A DNA stretch of 64,000 nucleotides from Streptomyces sp. NBC_00190 (GCF_036203305.1 NZ_CP108131.1:5208001-5272000); one strand, 5' to 3'; positions 1 to 9,091 are shown, counted from the stretch's first letter. The notes: generated by a model from the sequence alone, not told the origin. Program-made: numbers and translations.

Positions 1-335
1 ACGGTCGCCACAAGGGCGCGAAGAACTACGAGCCGAACTCCTTCGGTGGCCCGCACCAGACGGACCGCCCGCTGTGGCAGCCCATCGACGTGACCGGCGG
101 CACGGGCAACCACGCCGCCGCCGTGCACAGCGAGGACAACGACTTCGTCCAGGCGGGCAACCTCTACCGCCTGTACTCCGAGGACGAGAAGTCCCGTCTG
201 ATCGAGAACCTGGCCGGCTTCATCGCCAAGGTCTCCCGTGACGACATCGCCGAGCGCGCGATCAACAACTTCCGCCAGGCGGACGGCGACTTCGGCAAGC
301 GGCTGGAAGCCGCGGTCCAGGCCCTCCGCGGCTGA
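1..335 (+). CDS. Catalase, C-terminal fragment (gene starts left of window)
   Basis: The reading frame is open from base 3 to the TGA at 333-335. It encodes the last ~110 residues of a heme catalase, which breaks down hydrogen peroxide in the cytoplasm. The visible part has the typical NYEPNSFGGP segment, followed by the C-terminal helices of small-subunit (about 480-residue) catalases. The heme-binding core lies outside the window, so the subtype and gene symbol are not assigned. A strong hairpin follows 22 bases after the stop codon. Confidence 0.93.
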   Translation, partial: GRHKGAKNYEPNSFGGPHQTDRPLWQPIDVTGGTGNHAAAVHSEDNDFVQAGNLYRLYSEDEKSRLIENLAGFIAKVSRDDIAERAINNFRQADGDFGKRLEAAVQALRG

Positions 336-357
336 TCCGGATCGCTTGCCGTAGCAG

Positions 358-397
358 GACGGCGGGCCGGAACCCCACGGGGTTCCGGCCCGCCGTC
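358..397. terminator. Bidirectional hairpin terminator between catalase and CBS gene
   Basis: A perfect 19-base inverted repeat (arms 358-376 and 379-397) lies between two genes that end facing each other. There is no long T run, as is common for actinomycete terminators. It probably serves both strands. Confidence 0.8.
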
Positions 398-400
398 GTT

Positions 401-793
401 CTATGCGGGAACCGTCCGCCGCGCCGGGACCCAGCAGCGGATGACGTCGCGTACGGAGACGATGCCCACCGGGCCGCCGTTCTCCAGCACGATCAGATGC
501 CGGAAACCGCCGTGGGCCATCGCCTCGGCGGCTTCCTGCACAGTGGCGTCGGGGGTGCAGAACACGACGTTGTTGGTGGTGTGCGCGCCCACGCACTCGC
601 GGTCGGGATCGTGGCCCGCGCCGATGGAGTTGAGGATGTCGCGCTCGGTCAGGATGCCGATTCCGCTGTGCTCGGGGTCGAGTACGACGGCCGCGCCGAC
701 GCGCCGGCCGGACATCAGGCAGGCTGCCTGACGCAGGGTATGTGCGGGTCCGAGGGTGAGGATCACGGTGCTCATTGCGTCACGGACGAGCAT
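401..793 (-). CDS. CBS-domain pair protein (~130 aa)
   Basis: A small soluble protein made almost entirely of two CBS domains (residues ~8-65 and ~72-125 from the chosen start). CBS pairs usually bind adenosine nucleotides and act as energy or redox sensors; the ligand and partner here are unknown. The frame is open upstream to 847, but the ATG at 793 is preferred because AGGAGG sits nine bases before it and because the CBS fold begins there (MLVRDAMS). Each domain contains the usual GIxTxxD-like turn (GILTERD and GIVSVRD). Stand-alone CBS proteins are numerous in Streptomyces and often belong to stress regulons. The gene is convergent with catalase. Confidence 0.85.
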   Translation of the reverse strand: MLVRDAMSTVILTLGPAHTLRQAACLMSGRRVGAAVVLDPEHSGIGILTERDILNSIGAGHDPDRECVGAHTTNNVVFCTPDATVQEAAEAMAHGGFRHLIVLENGGPVGIVSVRDVIRCWVPARRTVPA

Positions 794-929
794 GAAGAGA
801 GCCACCTCCTGGTGAGTCCCGCCGCTTGGGTGGGGTGCGGCAGGCAATCCAAGAGAATGGATTCACAAGCGCACAAGCGGGCGGATTCTCAGATTCCCAC
901 GGACACGCAGGGTCAACAAGAGGGCACGC

Positions 930-1733
930 TCAGGCGCGTGGGCGCAAGAGCTCCAGCATCTCCTCGTGGAGGAGCCCGTTCGAGGCCGCCGCGTTCCCGC
1001 CGTGCACCCCGTCCGCCCCGTCCAGGCTGGTGAAACGGCCGCCCGCCTCCTGGACCACGACCGCGATCGCGGCCATGTCCCACAGGTTCAGCTCCGGCTC
1101 GGCGCACAGGTCCAGCGAGCCCTCCGCAACCATCATGTACGGCCAGAAGTCGCCGTAGCCGCGGGTACGCCAGCACGCGCGGGTCAGGTCCAGGAATCCG
1201 GGGAGGCGGCCCTGCTCCTCCCAGCCGCTCAGCGAGGAGTACGCGAACGAGGCGTCGGCCAGCGTGCCCACCTTCGACACGCCGATCGCGCTGGTCGCGC
1301 CGAGCGCGCCGCCCGCGAAGGCGCCCCCGCCCTGCGCGGCCCACCAGCGCCGGCCCAGCGCCGGCGCCGACACCACGCCGACCACCGGGCGGAAGACCCC
1401 GTCGGCGCCCTCGGCCATCAGGGAGATCAGGGTCGCCCAGACGGGCACCCCGCGCACGTAGTTCTTCGTGCCGTCGATCGGGTCCACGACCCAGCGGCGC
1501 GGGCCGCTGCCCTTGAGGCCGTACTCCTCGCCCAGGATCGCGTCGCCCGGCCGCGCGGCCGCGACGCCCGCGCGGATGATCTCCTCGGCGGCCTTGTCCG
1601 CCTCACTCACCGGGGTCATGTCCGGCTTCGTCTCGACCTTCAGGTCGAGGGCACGGAACCGCTCCATCGTGGCGACGTCCGCCGCGTCGGCGAGTTCGAG
1701 GGCAAGGCGCAGGTCATCGTCATACTCGGACAT
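930..1733 (-). CDS. hisN: Histidinol-phosphatase, inositol-monophosphatase superfamily
   Basis: A 267-residue member of the Mg2+-dependent FIG/inositol-monophosphatase superfamily. The metal-binding motifs are visible: GEEYG near residue 70, DPIDGT at ~84-89 and the late WDMAA motif. Streptomyces lacks the bifunctional HisB phosphatase, and the member in this genomic position (between CBS/TetR genes and aroA in S. coelicolor) was shown to be histidinol-phosphate phosphatase. The function here is inferred from that family and context; inositol-1-phosphatase activity is the alternative. ATG start, divergent from the TetR gene at 1835. Confidence 0.87.
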   Translation of the reverse strand: MSEYDDDLRLALELADAADVATMERFRALDLKVETKPDMTPVSEADKAAEEIIRAGVAAARPGDAILGEEYGLKGSGPRRWVVDPIDGTKNYVRGVPVWATLISLMAEGADGVFRPVVGVVSAPALGRRWWAAQGGGAFAGGALGATSAIGVSKVGTLADASFAYSSLSGWEEQGRLPGFLDLTRACWRTRGYGDFWPYMMVAEGSLDLCAEPELNLWDMAAIAVVVQEAGGRFTSLDGADGVHGGNAAASNGLLHEEMLELLRPRA

Positions 1734-1834
1734 GGCCGAACAGTATCGCGGGCGGTGGCGCGGCCGGGACGCGCCCTTGACAGGATCTGTCGCCCCGTCA
1801 ACTCTGGCCGTGAAGCCAAACGGGGGAGGCGCAT

Positions 1835-2374
1835 GTGCCGGCAGCCCGGGAAACCCTGCTGGAGGCGGCGGGAGCGGCGCTCGCGGCGCGCCCCTGGCCG
1901 GCCGTGCGGATGGTGGACGTGGCGGCGGCCGCCGGGGTGTCCCGGCAGACCCTCTACAACGAGTTCGGCGGCAAGCACGGCCTCGGCCGCGCCCTGGTCC
2001 GGCGCGAGTGCGCGCGGTACCTCGAGGGCGTGGAGCGGGCCCTGACCGTCCCGGGCCGGACCGTCGAGCGGCTGGCCGCGGTCGCGGAGTGGACCGTACG
2101 GGCGGCCCGCGCCTACCCCCTCGTACGGGCCCTGCTGACGGGGTTCTGGGACCCGGACCTGCCCGCCGCGGGCCGGGCGCCCGGGCCCGGTGAGCTCGCC
2201 CGGACCGTGCGCGACCGGGCGGCAGCCGTGCTGATGCCCGCGGCGGACGCCGAGCGGTGCGAGCTCGCCGTACGGCTCGCCCTCTCCTACGTGGTCGCGC
2301 CGGGGGAGGAGCCGGGAGCGGGTGAGCTGCTCCGGCTGCTCAGTGCGCAGAACCGGAGAGCTGGAGCCCGATGA
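1835..2374 (+). CDS. TetR-family transcriptional regulator
   Basis: A 179-residue one-component repressor with an N-terminal TetR helix-turn-helix (residues ~8-55; VSRQTLYNEFGGK is the recognition-helix region). The C-terminal ligand domain resembles those of short actinomycete TetR proteins. The start is GTG at 1835, overlapping an out-of-frame ATG, with GGGGGAGG just upstream. Its 3' end overlaps the convergent SMR exporter gene by 35 bp. It is a plausible, unproven regulator of that exporter, because TetR-efflux pairs are common. Confidence 0.85.
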   Translation: MPAARETLLEAAGAALAARPWPAVRMVDVAAAAGVSRQTLYNEFGGKHGLGRALVRRECARYLEGVERALTVPGRTVERLAAVAEWTVRAARAYPLVRALLTGFWDPDLPAAGRAPGPGELARTVRDRAAAVLMPAADAERCELAVRLALSYVVAPGEEPGAGELLRLLSAQNRRAGAR

Positions 2375-2663
2375 CCCCGAGGATCACCAGCGTGATCGAG
2401 ACGAGCTTGAGGGTGGAGACCAGGTCGCCGAGGAAGACCATGCCGTAGATCGCCGTCCCCGCGGCGCCGATGCCCGTCCACACCGCGTACGCCGGGCCCA
2501 CGTCCAGTTTCTTCAGCGCCAGCGTCAGCAGACCGAAGCTGCCGAGGGCGAAGCACGCGAAGGCGATGGTCGGCCACAGCCGCGTGAAGCCGTGGGACAG
2601 CTTGAGACAGACAGCGAAGCCGGTCTCCAGGATTCCCGCGACCACGACGAGCAGCCACGCCAT
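2340..2663 (-). CDS. Small multidrug resistance (SMR) family exporter
   Basis: A 107-residue protein with four predicted membrane helices and the conserved helix-1 glutamate (Glu13 in MAWLLVVVAGILE), the proton/substrate site of SMR transporters. The sequence resembles the SugE/Gdx branch, which exports guanidinium and some quaternary ammonium compounds, more than EmrE; that subtype is an inference. SMR proteins work as antiparallel homodimers or heterodimers in the plasma membrane. No ykkC-type riboswitch was recognised upstream; the leader has an AT-rich ATTATGCATTTAT stretch near 2709-2721 that could hold the promoter. The 3' end overlaps the TetR gene by 35 bp. Confidence 0.9.
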   Translation of the reverse strand: MAWLLVVVAGILETGFAVCLKLSHGFTRLWPTIAFACFALGSFGLLTLALKKLDVGPAYAVWTGIGAAGTAIYGMVFLGDLVSTLKLVSITLVILGVIGLQLSGSAH

Positions 2664-2790
2664 GTCGAATGCCTCCCCGCGTCACGTGCCCTCGCGCCAC
2701 TCGGTGCGATTATGCATTTATCCAGACACGATCTTCGGCAAACCCCGGCGCCCCGCCGGACCCTTCTGCCCCGCCGCCCCCGCCGGACGG

Positions 2791-3801
2791 TCAGTCGCCC
2801 TCGCGGCGCTCCCGCGTCTCCAGCAGCCGCCGCAGCGAATACAGCCGCGCAGGGTCCGCGTGACCGTCCTCCACCCACTGGTCGAGCGCGCAGTCCTGCT
2901 CGTCGTGGCTGCACGCGCGGGGGCACTCCTCGGTGCCGGGCACCAAGTCCGGGAACGCCAGGATCACCCGGGACGGATCCACGTGGTGCAGGCCGAAGGA
3001 GCGCACGCCGGGGGTGTCGATGACCCAGCCCTCCATCCCGGGCAGCGGCAGCGCCAGTGCCGAGGTGGTGGTGTGGCGGCCGCGCCCGGTGACCGCGTTG
3101 ACCACGCCGGTCGCCCGCTTGCGGTCCGGCGCCACCAGCGAGTTGACCAGGGTGGTCTTGCCCACGCCCGAGTGCCCCACGAACGCGGTGATCCGGCCCT
3201 CCAGGCGCTCGCGCACCTTGTCGGCCGCGTCGCCCGTCGCGAGGTCCTCGCGGTTGGTCACCACGTAGTTGACGCCGAGCGTCGAGTAGATCTCCAGGAT
3301 CTTGTCGGCGGACGTCAGATCGGACTTGGTCAGCACCAGGAGCGGCTCCAGGCCGGCGTCGTACGCCGCCACCAGGCAGCGGTCGATCATCCGGGGCCGC
3401 GGCTCCGGGTCGGCCAGGGCCGTGACGATGGCCAGTTGGTCGGCGTTTGCGACGACCACGCGTTCGTACGGGTCGTCGTCGTCGGCCGTGCGCCGCAGGA
3501 CGGACTTGCGCTCCTCGATCCGGACGATCCGGGCGAGGGTGTCCTTCTTGCCGGACAGGTCACCGACGATCCAGACCCGGTCGCCGACCACCGCCGCCTT
3601 GCGGCCCAGTTCCCTGGACTTCATCGCGTGGACCGTGCGGTCCCCGACCAGGCAGGTCAGCCGACCGCGGTCGACGGTGAGGACGAAGCCCTCGGAGGCG
3701 TCCTCGTGCTTGGGCCGGATGTTGGTCCGGGGCCGGTTGCCCTTGGGGTTGGGCCGCTGGCGGATGTCGTCCTCGTCGGTGTGCTTGCCGTACCTGCGCA
3801 T
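2791..3801 (-). CDS. rsgA: Ribosome small-subunit-dependent GTPase A
   Basis: A circularly permuted GTPase that assists late maturation of the 30S ribosomal subunit. An N-terminal OB-fold is followed by GTPase motifs in permuted order: TKSDL (G4, ~residue 158), GHSGVGKTT (G1 P-loop, ~210) and DTPG (G3, ~263). A C-terminal zinc region with CPRACSH and a further Cys (QDC) follows. The frame is open upstream to 3876, but that part overlaps aroA; the ATG at 3801 (MRRYGKHTDEDD) gives a normal 336-residue protein. It lies 8 bp after the aroA stop codon and is very likely translated from the same mRNA. Confidence 0.95.
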   Translation of the reverse strand: MRRYGKHTDEDDIRQRPNPKGNRPRTNIRPKHEDASEGFVLTVDRGRLTCLVGDRTVHAMKSRELGRKAAVVGDRVWIVGDLSGKKDTLARIVRIEERKSVLRRTADDDDPYERVVVANADQLAIVTALADPEPRPRMIDRCLVAAYDAGLEPLLVLTKSDLTSADKILEIYSTLGVNYVVTNREDLATGDAADKVRERLEGRITAFVGHSGVGKTTLVNSLVAPDRKRATGVVNAVTGRGRHTTTSALALPLPGMEGWVIDTPGVRSFGLHHVDPSRVILAFPDLVPGTEECPRACSHDEQDCALDQWVEDGHADPARLYSLRRLLETRERREGD

Positions 3802-3809
3802 GACGGGCC

Positions 3810-5192
3810 CTACGCTCCCGCACCCGCCGCGCGGGCGCCGGAGTCCCCGGCGTCTCCCGCGAGCATGTCCGTCCACATCTGCGGGAAGTCCGGCAGGGTC
3901 TTCGCGGTCGTCGCCACGTTCTCGATCAGTACCCCCTCCACCGCCAGGCCGATCACCGCGCCCGCGGTGGCCATCCGGTGGTCGTCGTACGTGTGGAAGG
4001 TGCCGCCGTGCAGCGGGCGCGGCCGGATGTGCAGGCCGTCCGCGGTCTCCGTGACGTCGCCGCCGAGCGCGTTGATCTCCTTGGTCAGCGCGGCCAGCCG
4101 GTCCGTCTCGTGCAGCCGCAGGTGCGCGACCCCGCGCAGGACGGACTCCGAGTCGGCCAGGGCCGCCACCGCGGCGATGCCCGGGGTGAGCTCGCCGACC
4201 TCGCCCAGGTCCACGTCGATGCCGTGGATCTTGCCGGTGCCGGTGAACACCAGGCCCGCGTCGGTCAGTTCGCAGGAGCCGCCCATCTCCGTGAAGATCC
4301 GGCGCAGCGCGTCACCGGGCTGCGTGGTGCGGCGCGGCCAGTCCGGGATGGTCACCGTGCCGCCGGTGATCAGGGCCGCGGCCATGAAGGGCTGCGCGTT
4401 GGACAGGTCCGGCTCCACGACCATGTCGCGGCCCAGCAGCGCGCCGGGGGCCACCCGCCACACGTTCTTCTCGCCGCCCGCCTCGGGGGTGTCGACCTGG
4501 GCGCCCGCCGCGCGCAGCATCTCCACGGTCATCCGGATGTGCGGCATCGACGGCAGGGTCGTGCCCACGTGCCGGACCTCGACGCCCTGGTTGAAGCGCG
4601 GGGCGGAGAGCAGCAGCGCGGAGACGAACTGCGAGGAGTTGCTGGCGTCGATCTCGACCGTGCCGCCCTCCAGTGCCCCGCCGCCCTGGACGGTCATGGG
4701 CAGCGCGCCCCGGCCGTCGTCGTCGATGCGGGCGCCCAGCGCGCGCAGGGCGCTGATGACCTGGCCGAGCGGGCGCTCGTAGGAGCGCGGGTCGCCGTCG
4801 AAGCGGATGTCGCCGTCGGCGAGGGTGGCGACGGGGGGAAGGAAGCGCATGACCGTGCCCGCGTTGCCGACGTCCACGGTCGTCGGGCCGTGCAGGGCCG
4901 CCGGGATGATCCGCCAGGCCTCTCCGCCGACCGTGCCGCTGGAGGATCCGGCGGAGCTGGAGGAGACGGTCTCCTCGATGCCGACGCCCATCGCGCGCAG
5001 GGCGTCCGACATCAGCTGGGAGTCGCGCGAGCGCAGCGGGCGGCGCACCCAGCCCGGCTCGGCGGCGAGCGCGGCGAGCACGAGGGCCCGGTTGGTGACC
5101 GACTTGGACCCCGGCACGGTGACGGTGGCGTGGACGGCCGCGTCGGCGGTCGGGGCGGGCCAGAGGGCGGGGACAGCGGGGGTCTCGGTCAT
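3810..5192 (-). CDS. aroA: 3-Phosphoshikimate 1-carboxyvinyltransferase (EPSP synthase)
   Basis: The sixth step of the shikimate pathway: shikimate-3-phosphate plus PEP gives EPSP. The protein is 460 residues. It contains the substrate-binding [11 protein letters not shown] motif near the N-terminus, GNAGTVMRF, the [10 protein letters not shown] region and a DHRMA-type motif close to the C-terminus. The frame extends upstream to 5933 without a stop, but homology begins at the ATG at 5192. A short insertion of serines and glycines (~residues 80-92) looks like a lineage-specific loop. The gene is followed by rsgA after 8 bp. Confidence 0.96.
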   Translation of the reverse strand: MTETPAVPALWPAPTADAAVHATVTVPGSKSVTNRALVLAALAAEPGWVRRPLRSRDSQLMSDALRAMGVGIEETVSSSSAGSSSGTVGGEAWRIIPAALHGPTTVDVGNAGTVMRFLPPVATLADGDIRFDGDPRSYERPLGQVISALRALGARIDDDGRGALPMTVQGGGALEGGTVEIDASNSSQFVSALLLSAPRFNQGVEVRHVGTTLPSMPHIRMTVEMLRAAGAQVDTPEAGGEKNVWRVAPGALLGRDMVVEPDLSNAQPFMAAALITGGTVTIPDWPRRTTQPGDALRRIFTEMGGSCELTDAGLVFTGTGKIHGIDVDLGEVGELTPGIAAVAALADSESVLRGVAHLRLHETDRLAALTKEINALGGDVTETADGLHIRPRPLHGGTFHTYDDHRMATAGAVIGLAVEGVLIENVATTAKTLPDFPQMWTDMLAGDAGDSGARAAGAGA

Positions 5193-5245
5193 GGCCACCA
5201 CTTTAGTGGCTTCCTCCGGCACCAGATCTTGATCGCTGCGCCGTC

Positions 5246-5959
5246 TCAGAGGCCGAGAAGCCAACGGCCGCCGCCCACCAGCGAGCACAGGGCGACAACA
5301 TGGAAGAGGAGCAGCCACACCACCGGGTGCACGTGTGTGAGCCGTCCGAGCTGGTCGGCGTCGGAATCCGGCGCCCCGCCGTGCCGCCGCTTGGCGCCGA
5401 GCTCGAAGACCGGCCGGACGCCGCCGAGCAGCAGGAACCACACCACCGCGTACGCGAAGACGGCCTGCACGTCGGCCGGGGCCTGCCAGGACACCAGCAC
5501 GAAGGCGCCGCCGGTCAGTACGACCGTCAGGACCCCGTACGCGTTCCGGATCATCACCAGCATCGCCAGCAGCAGGGCGGTGGCCACCCACAGCAGCAGC
5601 GTGATCCGGTGCGCGGACAGCAGTGCCGCCCCGCCGAGCCCCAGCAGCGAGGGGGCGGTGTACCCGGCGGCGGCGGTCAGGATCATCCCGAGGCCGGTCG
5701 GGCTGCCCACGCTGAGCGTGACCCCGCTGGTGTCGGAGTGCAGCCGTATCCCTTCGAGCCGGCGCCTGGTCAGCAGCGCCATCAGGCCGTGCCCGCCCTC
5801 GTGCGCGATGGTCACGGCGTTGCGCGAGACCCGCCACAGCGGGCGGGGGCCGACGGCGGCCAGCGCGGCCAGGCCCGTCACGATCACCAGCCACAGATCG
5901 GGCGGGGTCTGTATGCCCGTGAGCCGGTCCCACAGGCCGGCCGTCGTGGTGCTGTCCAT
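5246..5959 (-). CDS. M50B-type integral membrane metalloprotease-like protein
   Basis: A 237-residue membrane protein with about six hydrophobic segments. HEGGH (in [17 protein letters not shown]) fits the zinc-binding HExxH motif of M50 site-2-protease relatives. The family is known in actinomycetes as M50B-like; its substrate is unknown. The ATG at 5959 is chosen because AAGGAG lies upstream and the protein then begins just before the first helix. The frame itself is open to 6130. It is divergent from the SRAP gene. No PDZ domain was seen, so a role in a proteolytic signalling cascade is only a possibility. Confidence 0.8.
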   Translation of the reverse strand: MDSTTTAGLWDRLTGIQTPPDLWLVIVTGLAALAAVGPRPLWRVSRNAVTIAHEGGHGLMALLTRRRLEGIRLHSDTSGVTLSVGSPTGLGMILTAAAGYTAPSLLGLGGAALLSAHRITLLLWVATALLLAMLVMIRNAYGVLTVVLTGGAFVLVSWQAPADVQAVFAYAVVWFLLLGGVRPVFELGAKRRHGGAPDSDADQLGRLTHVHPVVWLLLFHVVALCSLVGGGRWLLGL

Positions 5960-6039
5960 GAGGTGGCGGACTCCTTGCGGTAGTGGTCGGGGGGACCTCC
6001 CAGCGTTAGCTGGGGGAGAGACATGGCAGTGTGGCAGGC

Positions 6040-6858
6040 ATGTGCGGAAGGTATGCAGCGAGCCGTGGGCCCGAGGACCTGGTGGAGGTCTTCGGCATCG
6101 AGAAGTGGGAGCCGGAGGAGACACTGGCACCCGACTGGAACGTGGCGCCGACGAAAGAGGTCCGCGTCGTCCTCGACCGTCCCGTGAAAGACGCTCCGAC
6201 CCAGCGTCCGGTTCGCCAGCTGCGCGTCCTGAAGTGGGGGCTCGTTCCCTCCTGGGCCAAGAATCCCGACGGCGCCGCCCGGATGATCAATGCCCGCTCC
6301 GAGACCCTCGCCGAGAAGCCGTCCTTCCGCCGGCCCTTCGCCCAGCGCCGCTGCATCATCCCCGCCGACGGCTACTACGAGTGGGTCACCGCCCACGACG
6401 AGCGGCAGCTGGAGGTGGAGGGGGAGAAGAAGCGGGCCCGCAAGCAGCCCTACTTCGTGCTCCCCGCCGACGGCTCCGTCTTCGCCATGGCCGGGATCTA
6501 CGAGTTCTGGCGCGACCGGACGCTGCCCGACGAGCACCCGCTCGCGTGGCGGGTCACCTGCTCGGTGATCACCACCGAGGCCGAGACCGGGCCGCTGGGC
6601 GTGGCTCCCGCCGAGGGGCCGCGCTCCCTGTCAGACATCCACCCGCGGATGCCGCTCATGCTGACCCCCGACCGCTGGGACGCCTGGCTGGACCCCGCGA
6701 ACACCGACACCGAGGGCTCGCTGCGGCGCCTGCTGGAGCCGCCGCCGGGCGGCCTGATGCGGGCCTATCCGGTAGCGACCGCGGTGAGCAACGTCCGGAA
6801 CAACGGTCCGGAGCTCCTGGAGGAGCTCGCCGCGCCGGAAGAGGCCACCCTCTTCTAG
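6040..6858 (+). CDS. SRAP-domain protein (YedK/HMCES family), abasic-site shielding
   Basis: A 272-residue SOS-response-associated peptidase fold protein. Members form a thiazolidine crosslink with abasic sites in single-stranded DNA through Cys2. The start at 6040 is chosen because it gives MCGRY, placing the catalytic cysteine at position 2; the GTG at 6031 would bury it. Other active-site elements are visible: Asn in MINARSET, Glu in GYYEW and His in HPRMP. The upstream Shine-Dalgarno is weak. It is divergent from the membrane protease gene, with 80 bp between start codons. Confidence 0.92.
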   Translation: MCGRYAASRGPEDLVEVFGIEKWEPEETLAPDWNVAPTKEVRVVLDRPVKDAPTQRPVRQLRVLKWGLVPSWAKNPDGAARMINARSETLAEKPSFRRPFAQRRCIIPADGYYEWVTAHDERQLEVEGEKKRARKQPYFVLPADGSVFAMAGIYEFWRDRTLPDEHPLAWRVTCSVITTEAETGPLGVAPAEGPRSLSDIHPRMPLMLTPDRWDAWLDPANTDTEGSLRRLLEPPPGGLMRAYPVATAVSNVRNNGPELLEELAAPEEATLF

Positions 6859-6895
6859 ACCCTGTCGTCAACCCGTCCGCGTGCAGGATGGATCC

Positions 6896-7558
6896 ATGAC
6901 CGGATCCATGACCACGCGTACCGAGAGCGTCGACACCCCGGCGGGCGAGGCCCGCATCACCTGGCACACCGCCCGCAAGGCCCGGCTCGTCCTCGCACTG
7001 GGGCACGGCGCCGGCGGCGGGGTCGAGGCCCGCGACCTCCAGGCGCTGGCCGCCGCCCTGCCCGCCCGGGGGATCACCGTGGCCTTGGTCGAACAGCCCT
7101 GGCGAGTCGCCGGGAAGAAGGTCGCCGCCGCTCCCAAGGTGCTCGACGAGGGATGGCGCGCTCTGTGGCCGGCACTGGCCGGGCCCGGCCTGCCCGTGGT
7201 CGCGGGCGGCCGCAGCGCCGGGGCCCGGGTGGCCTGCCGGACCGCGGCGGCACTGGGCGCGGCCGGGGTGCTGGCGCTGGCGTTCCCGCTGCACCCGCCG
7301 GGCCGGCCGGAGAAGTCCCGGGCCGAGGAGCTGCTCGGCGCCGGGCTGCCCACCCTGGTGGTCCAGGGCGGCCGGGATTCCTTCGGGCGTCCGCAGGAGT
7401 TCCCGGAGTCGGCCGCGGGGGTCCCGTACACGCTGGTGGAGGTCGCGTACGCGGACCACGGCTTCGCCGTGCCGAAGAAGGCGGAGACCACCCAGGAGGA
7501 GGCCCTCGTCGTGATCACGGAGGCGGTGGCCGAGTGGCTCGCGGCCCTGGAGGCCTGA
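6896..7558 (+). CDS. Alpha/beta hydrolase, Tex30/KANL3-like
   Basis: A soluble alpha/beta hydrolase of ~220 residues related to dienelactone-hydrolase and KANL3/Tex30-like proteins. Nucleophile elbow GGRSAGAR, acid region QGGRDSFG and histidine region YADHGF make up a likely Ser-Asp-His triad. The substrate is unknown. The start is ambiguous: a 12-base unit GGATCCATGACC is directly repeated (ends near 6900 and 6912), giving in-frame ATGs at 6896 and 6908, plus a GTG at 6881. The downstream neighbour is sigR, transcribed from its own promoter. Confidence 0.8.
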   Translation: MTGSMTTRTESVDTPAGEARITWHTARKARLVLALGHGAGGGVEARDLQALAAALPARGITVALVEQPWRVAGKKVAAAPKVLDEGWRALWPALAGPGLPVVAGGRSAGARVACRTAAALGAAGVLALAFPLHPPGRPEKSRAEELLGAGLPTLVVQGGRDSFGRPQEFPESAAGVPYTLVEVAYADHGFAVPKKAETTQEEALVVITEAVAEWLAALEA

Positions 7559-7654
7559 CCGCGACCTGACATATTCCGGGGTGATCCGGATCACTGTGGC
7601 CCTCCGTCGGCCGCACGGGGGCCGTACGGAGGCCGAAAACCGGGCCCCGTGCGG

Positions 7655-7680
7655 GGAATTTGCCGCCCGCGCCTTCTGTT
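7655..7680 (+). promoter_or_regulatory. SigR-dependent promoter of sigR (GGAAT-N18-GTT)
   Basis: GGAAT at 7655-7659 and GTT at 7678-7680 with an 18-base spacer match the known SigR promoter consensus exactly. Transcription would start near 7687, upstream of the long start codon at 7729. This is the position of the autoregulated sigRp2 promoter of S. coelicolor, whose transcript gives the longer, unstable sigma-R' isoform. Confidence 0.88.
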
Positions 7681-7728
7681 GTCCCGGATGTCGGTACGCA
7701 CGGGATTTCGTCGGAGGAGAGGGAGCGC

Positions 7729-8538
7729 ATGACCCAGGTCATCAGCCAGAACCGTCCGCAGGCCGCTGACCTGGACTGGACGGTGCTTCCTGCGCCGAAG
7801 CGCGGCTCGCTTCGGGCGGCGGAGGCCCGGGAAGGTCGACTATTCTCCGATTCGAGCGGGTCCGCTTTCGGAGCCGCCACGCAGTCGGAGGAGGTGGGTC
7901 CTGTCGCTGGGACCGACGAAGGCCACGCGGAGGAGACGACCCTGGAGCGCAACGCGCGCTTCGAGCGGGACGCCCTCGGCTACCTCGACCAGATGTACTC
8001 GGCCGCGCTGCGCATGACGCGCAACCCGGCCGACGCCGAGGACCTGGTCCAGGAGACGTACGCCAAGGCATACGCGTCCTTCCACCAGTTCCGCGAAGGC
8101 ACCAACCTGAAGGCGTGGCTCTACCGCATTCTGACCAACACGTTCATTAACTCCTACCGCAAGAAGCAGCGCGAGCCCCAGCGCAGCGCCGCGGAGGAGA
8201 TCGAGGACTGGCAGCTGGCACGCGCCGAGTCGCACATGTCGACCGGCCTGCGTTCCGCCGAGTCGCAGGCGCTCGACCACTTGCCCGATTCGGACGTGAA
8301 GGAAGCGCTCCAGGCCATTCCCGAGGAGTTCCGCATCGCGGTCTACCTTGCCGACGTAGAGGGCTTTGCGTACAAGGAGATCGCCGACATCATGGGTACA
8401 CCCATCGGTACGGTCATGTCGCGACTGCACCGTGGCCGCCGTCAACTCCGTGGAATGCTGGAGGACTATGCCCGTGAGCGCGGGATGGTCCCCGCGGGCG
8501 CGGGAGAGTCGAACGACAGGAAAGGCTCGGGCTCATGA
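7729..8538 (+). CDS. sigR: ECF sigma factor SigR (thiol-oxidative stress), long and short forms
   Basis: An ECF sigma factor that directs the disulfide-stress regulon and is held inactive by RsrA. Region 2 ([31 protein letters not shown]) and region 4 ([28 protein letters not shown]) are complete. Two starts are supported. ATG 7729, behind GGAGGAGAGGGAG, gives 269 residues. GTG 7894, behind GGAGGAG and in the same frame, gives 214 residues. The difference is 55 residues, the same as the known N-terminal extension of the unstable sigma-R' in S. coelicolor. The stop overlaps the rsrA start by 4 bp (ATGA), so the two are translationally coupled. Confidence 0.95.
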   Translation: MTQVISQNRPQAADLDWTVLPAPKRGSLRAAEAREGRLFSDSSGSAFGAATQSEEVGPVAGTDEGHAEETTLERNARFERDALGYLDQMYSAALRMTRNPADAEDLVQETYAKAYASFHQFREGTNLKAWLYRILTNTFINSYRKKQREPQRSAAEEIEDWQLARAESHMSTGLRSAESQALDHLPDSDVKEALQAIPEEFRIAVYLADVEGFAYKEIADIMGTPIGTVMSRLHRGRRQLRGMLEDYARERGMVPAGAGESNDRKGSGS

Positions 8539-8900
8539 GTTGCGGAGAGCCGCACGAGACGGAGTGCTCTGAGGTCCTGGACCACCTTTACGAGTTCCTC
8601 GACCATGAGATGCCCGACAGTGACTGCACGAAGTTCGAGACACACTTCGGCGAGTGCAACCCCTGTCTGGAGAAGTACGGCCTGGAACAGGCCGTGAAGA
8701 AGCTGGTCAAGCGCTGCTGTGGATCGGACGACGTGCCGACCGACCTGCGGTCGAAGGTGATGGGCCGGATCGAGCTGATCCGGTCGGGGCAAGCCGTGCC
8801 GGACCACGACGTCACTGCCGACGTCCCCTCCGACATCGGGGCCGGCGTCACCTCCGACGTCACGGCGGATGCCACCGCGGACAATCCGGCCGCCGGCTGA
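8535..8900 (+). CDS. rsrA: Redox-sensing zinc anti-sigma factor RsrA
   Basis: A 121-residue ZAS-family anti-sigma factor that binds SigR in reducing conditions and releases it when disulfides form. The zinc motif HFGECNPC (HxxxCxxC) is visible, with an earlier Cys at position 3 and CC after LVKR. The last ~35 residues are a low-complexity tail of repeated VTSD/VTAD-type units, longer than the folded domain needs and probably disordered. The start ATG overlaps the sigR stop codon. The sigR-rsrA pair forms a negative feedback loop. Confidence 0.95.
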   Translation: MSCGEPHETECSEVLDHLYEFLDHEMPDSDCTKFETHFGECNPCLEKYGLEQAVKKLVKRCCGSDDVPTDLRSKVMGRIELIRSGQAVPDHDVTADVPSDIGAGVTSDVTADATADNPAAG

Positions 8901-9034
8901 CGCGACGGTCGAGGGCGTGAACAACCGCCCCCGGAGAGGTACTTCGTTCACCCGAAGGTGCTAATCCAGGGGCGTCCGTATGGCGCAATACGAAAATGTG
9001 GCCCCCTTCGCCCGGGGCCCCACTTATTCTCCCC

Positions 9035-9060
9035 ATTCGGTACCGGTCCGATTCGGTACC
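9035..9060. repeat. Tandem 10-bp direct repeat upstream of HD-GYP gene
   Basis: ATTCGGTACC occurs at 9035-9044 and 9051-9060, 16 bp apart, with GGTACCGG overlapping the first copy. It lies 32 bp before the start codon of the HD-GYP gene and could be an operator; the binding protein is unknown. Confidence 0.45.
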
Positions 9061-9091
9061 CGGCTTGAACGGCCCAGGGGAGGAGAACGCC

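Noticed and set aside
2664..2790. Guanidine (ykkC-type) riboswitch upstream of the SMR exporter
   Set aside because: The required conserved motifs were not seen in the 127-bp leader.
2470..4782. 770-codon open frame on the plus strand
   Set aside because: It runs antisense through rsgA and aroA, whose family motifs are complete on the other strand. High GC makes long antisense frames common here.
8980..9091. Longer N-terminus for the HD-GYP and following HD gene in the +1 frame
   Set aside because: The 942-codon frame over 8980-11808 includes the HD-GYP gene in the wrong frame; only its final 419 codons are the second protein.
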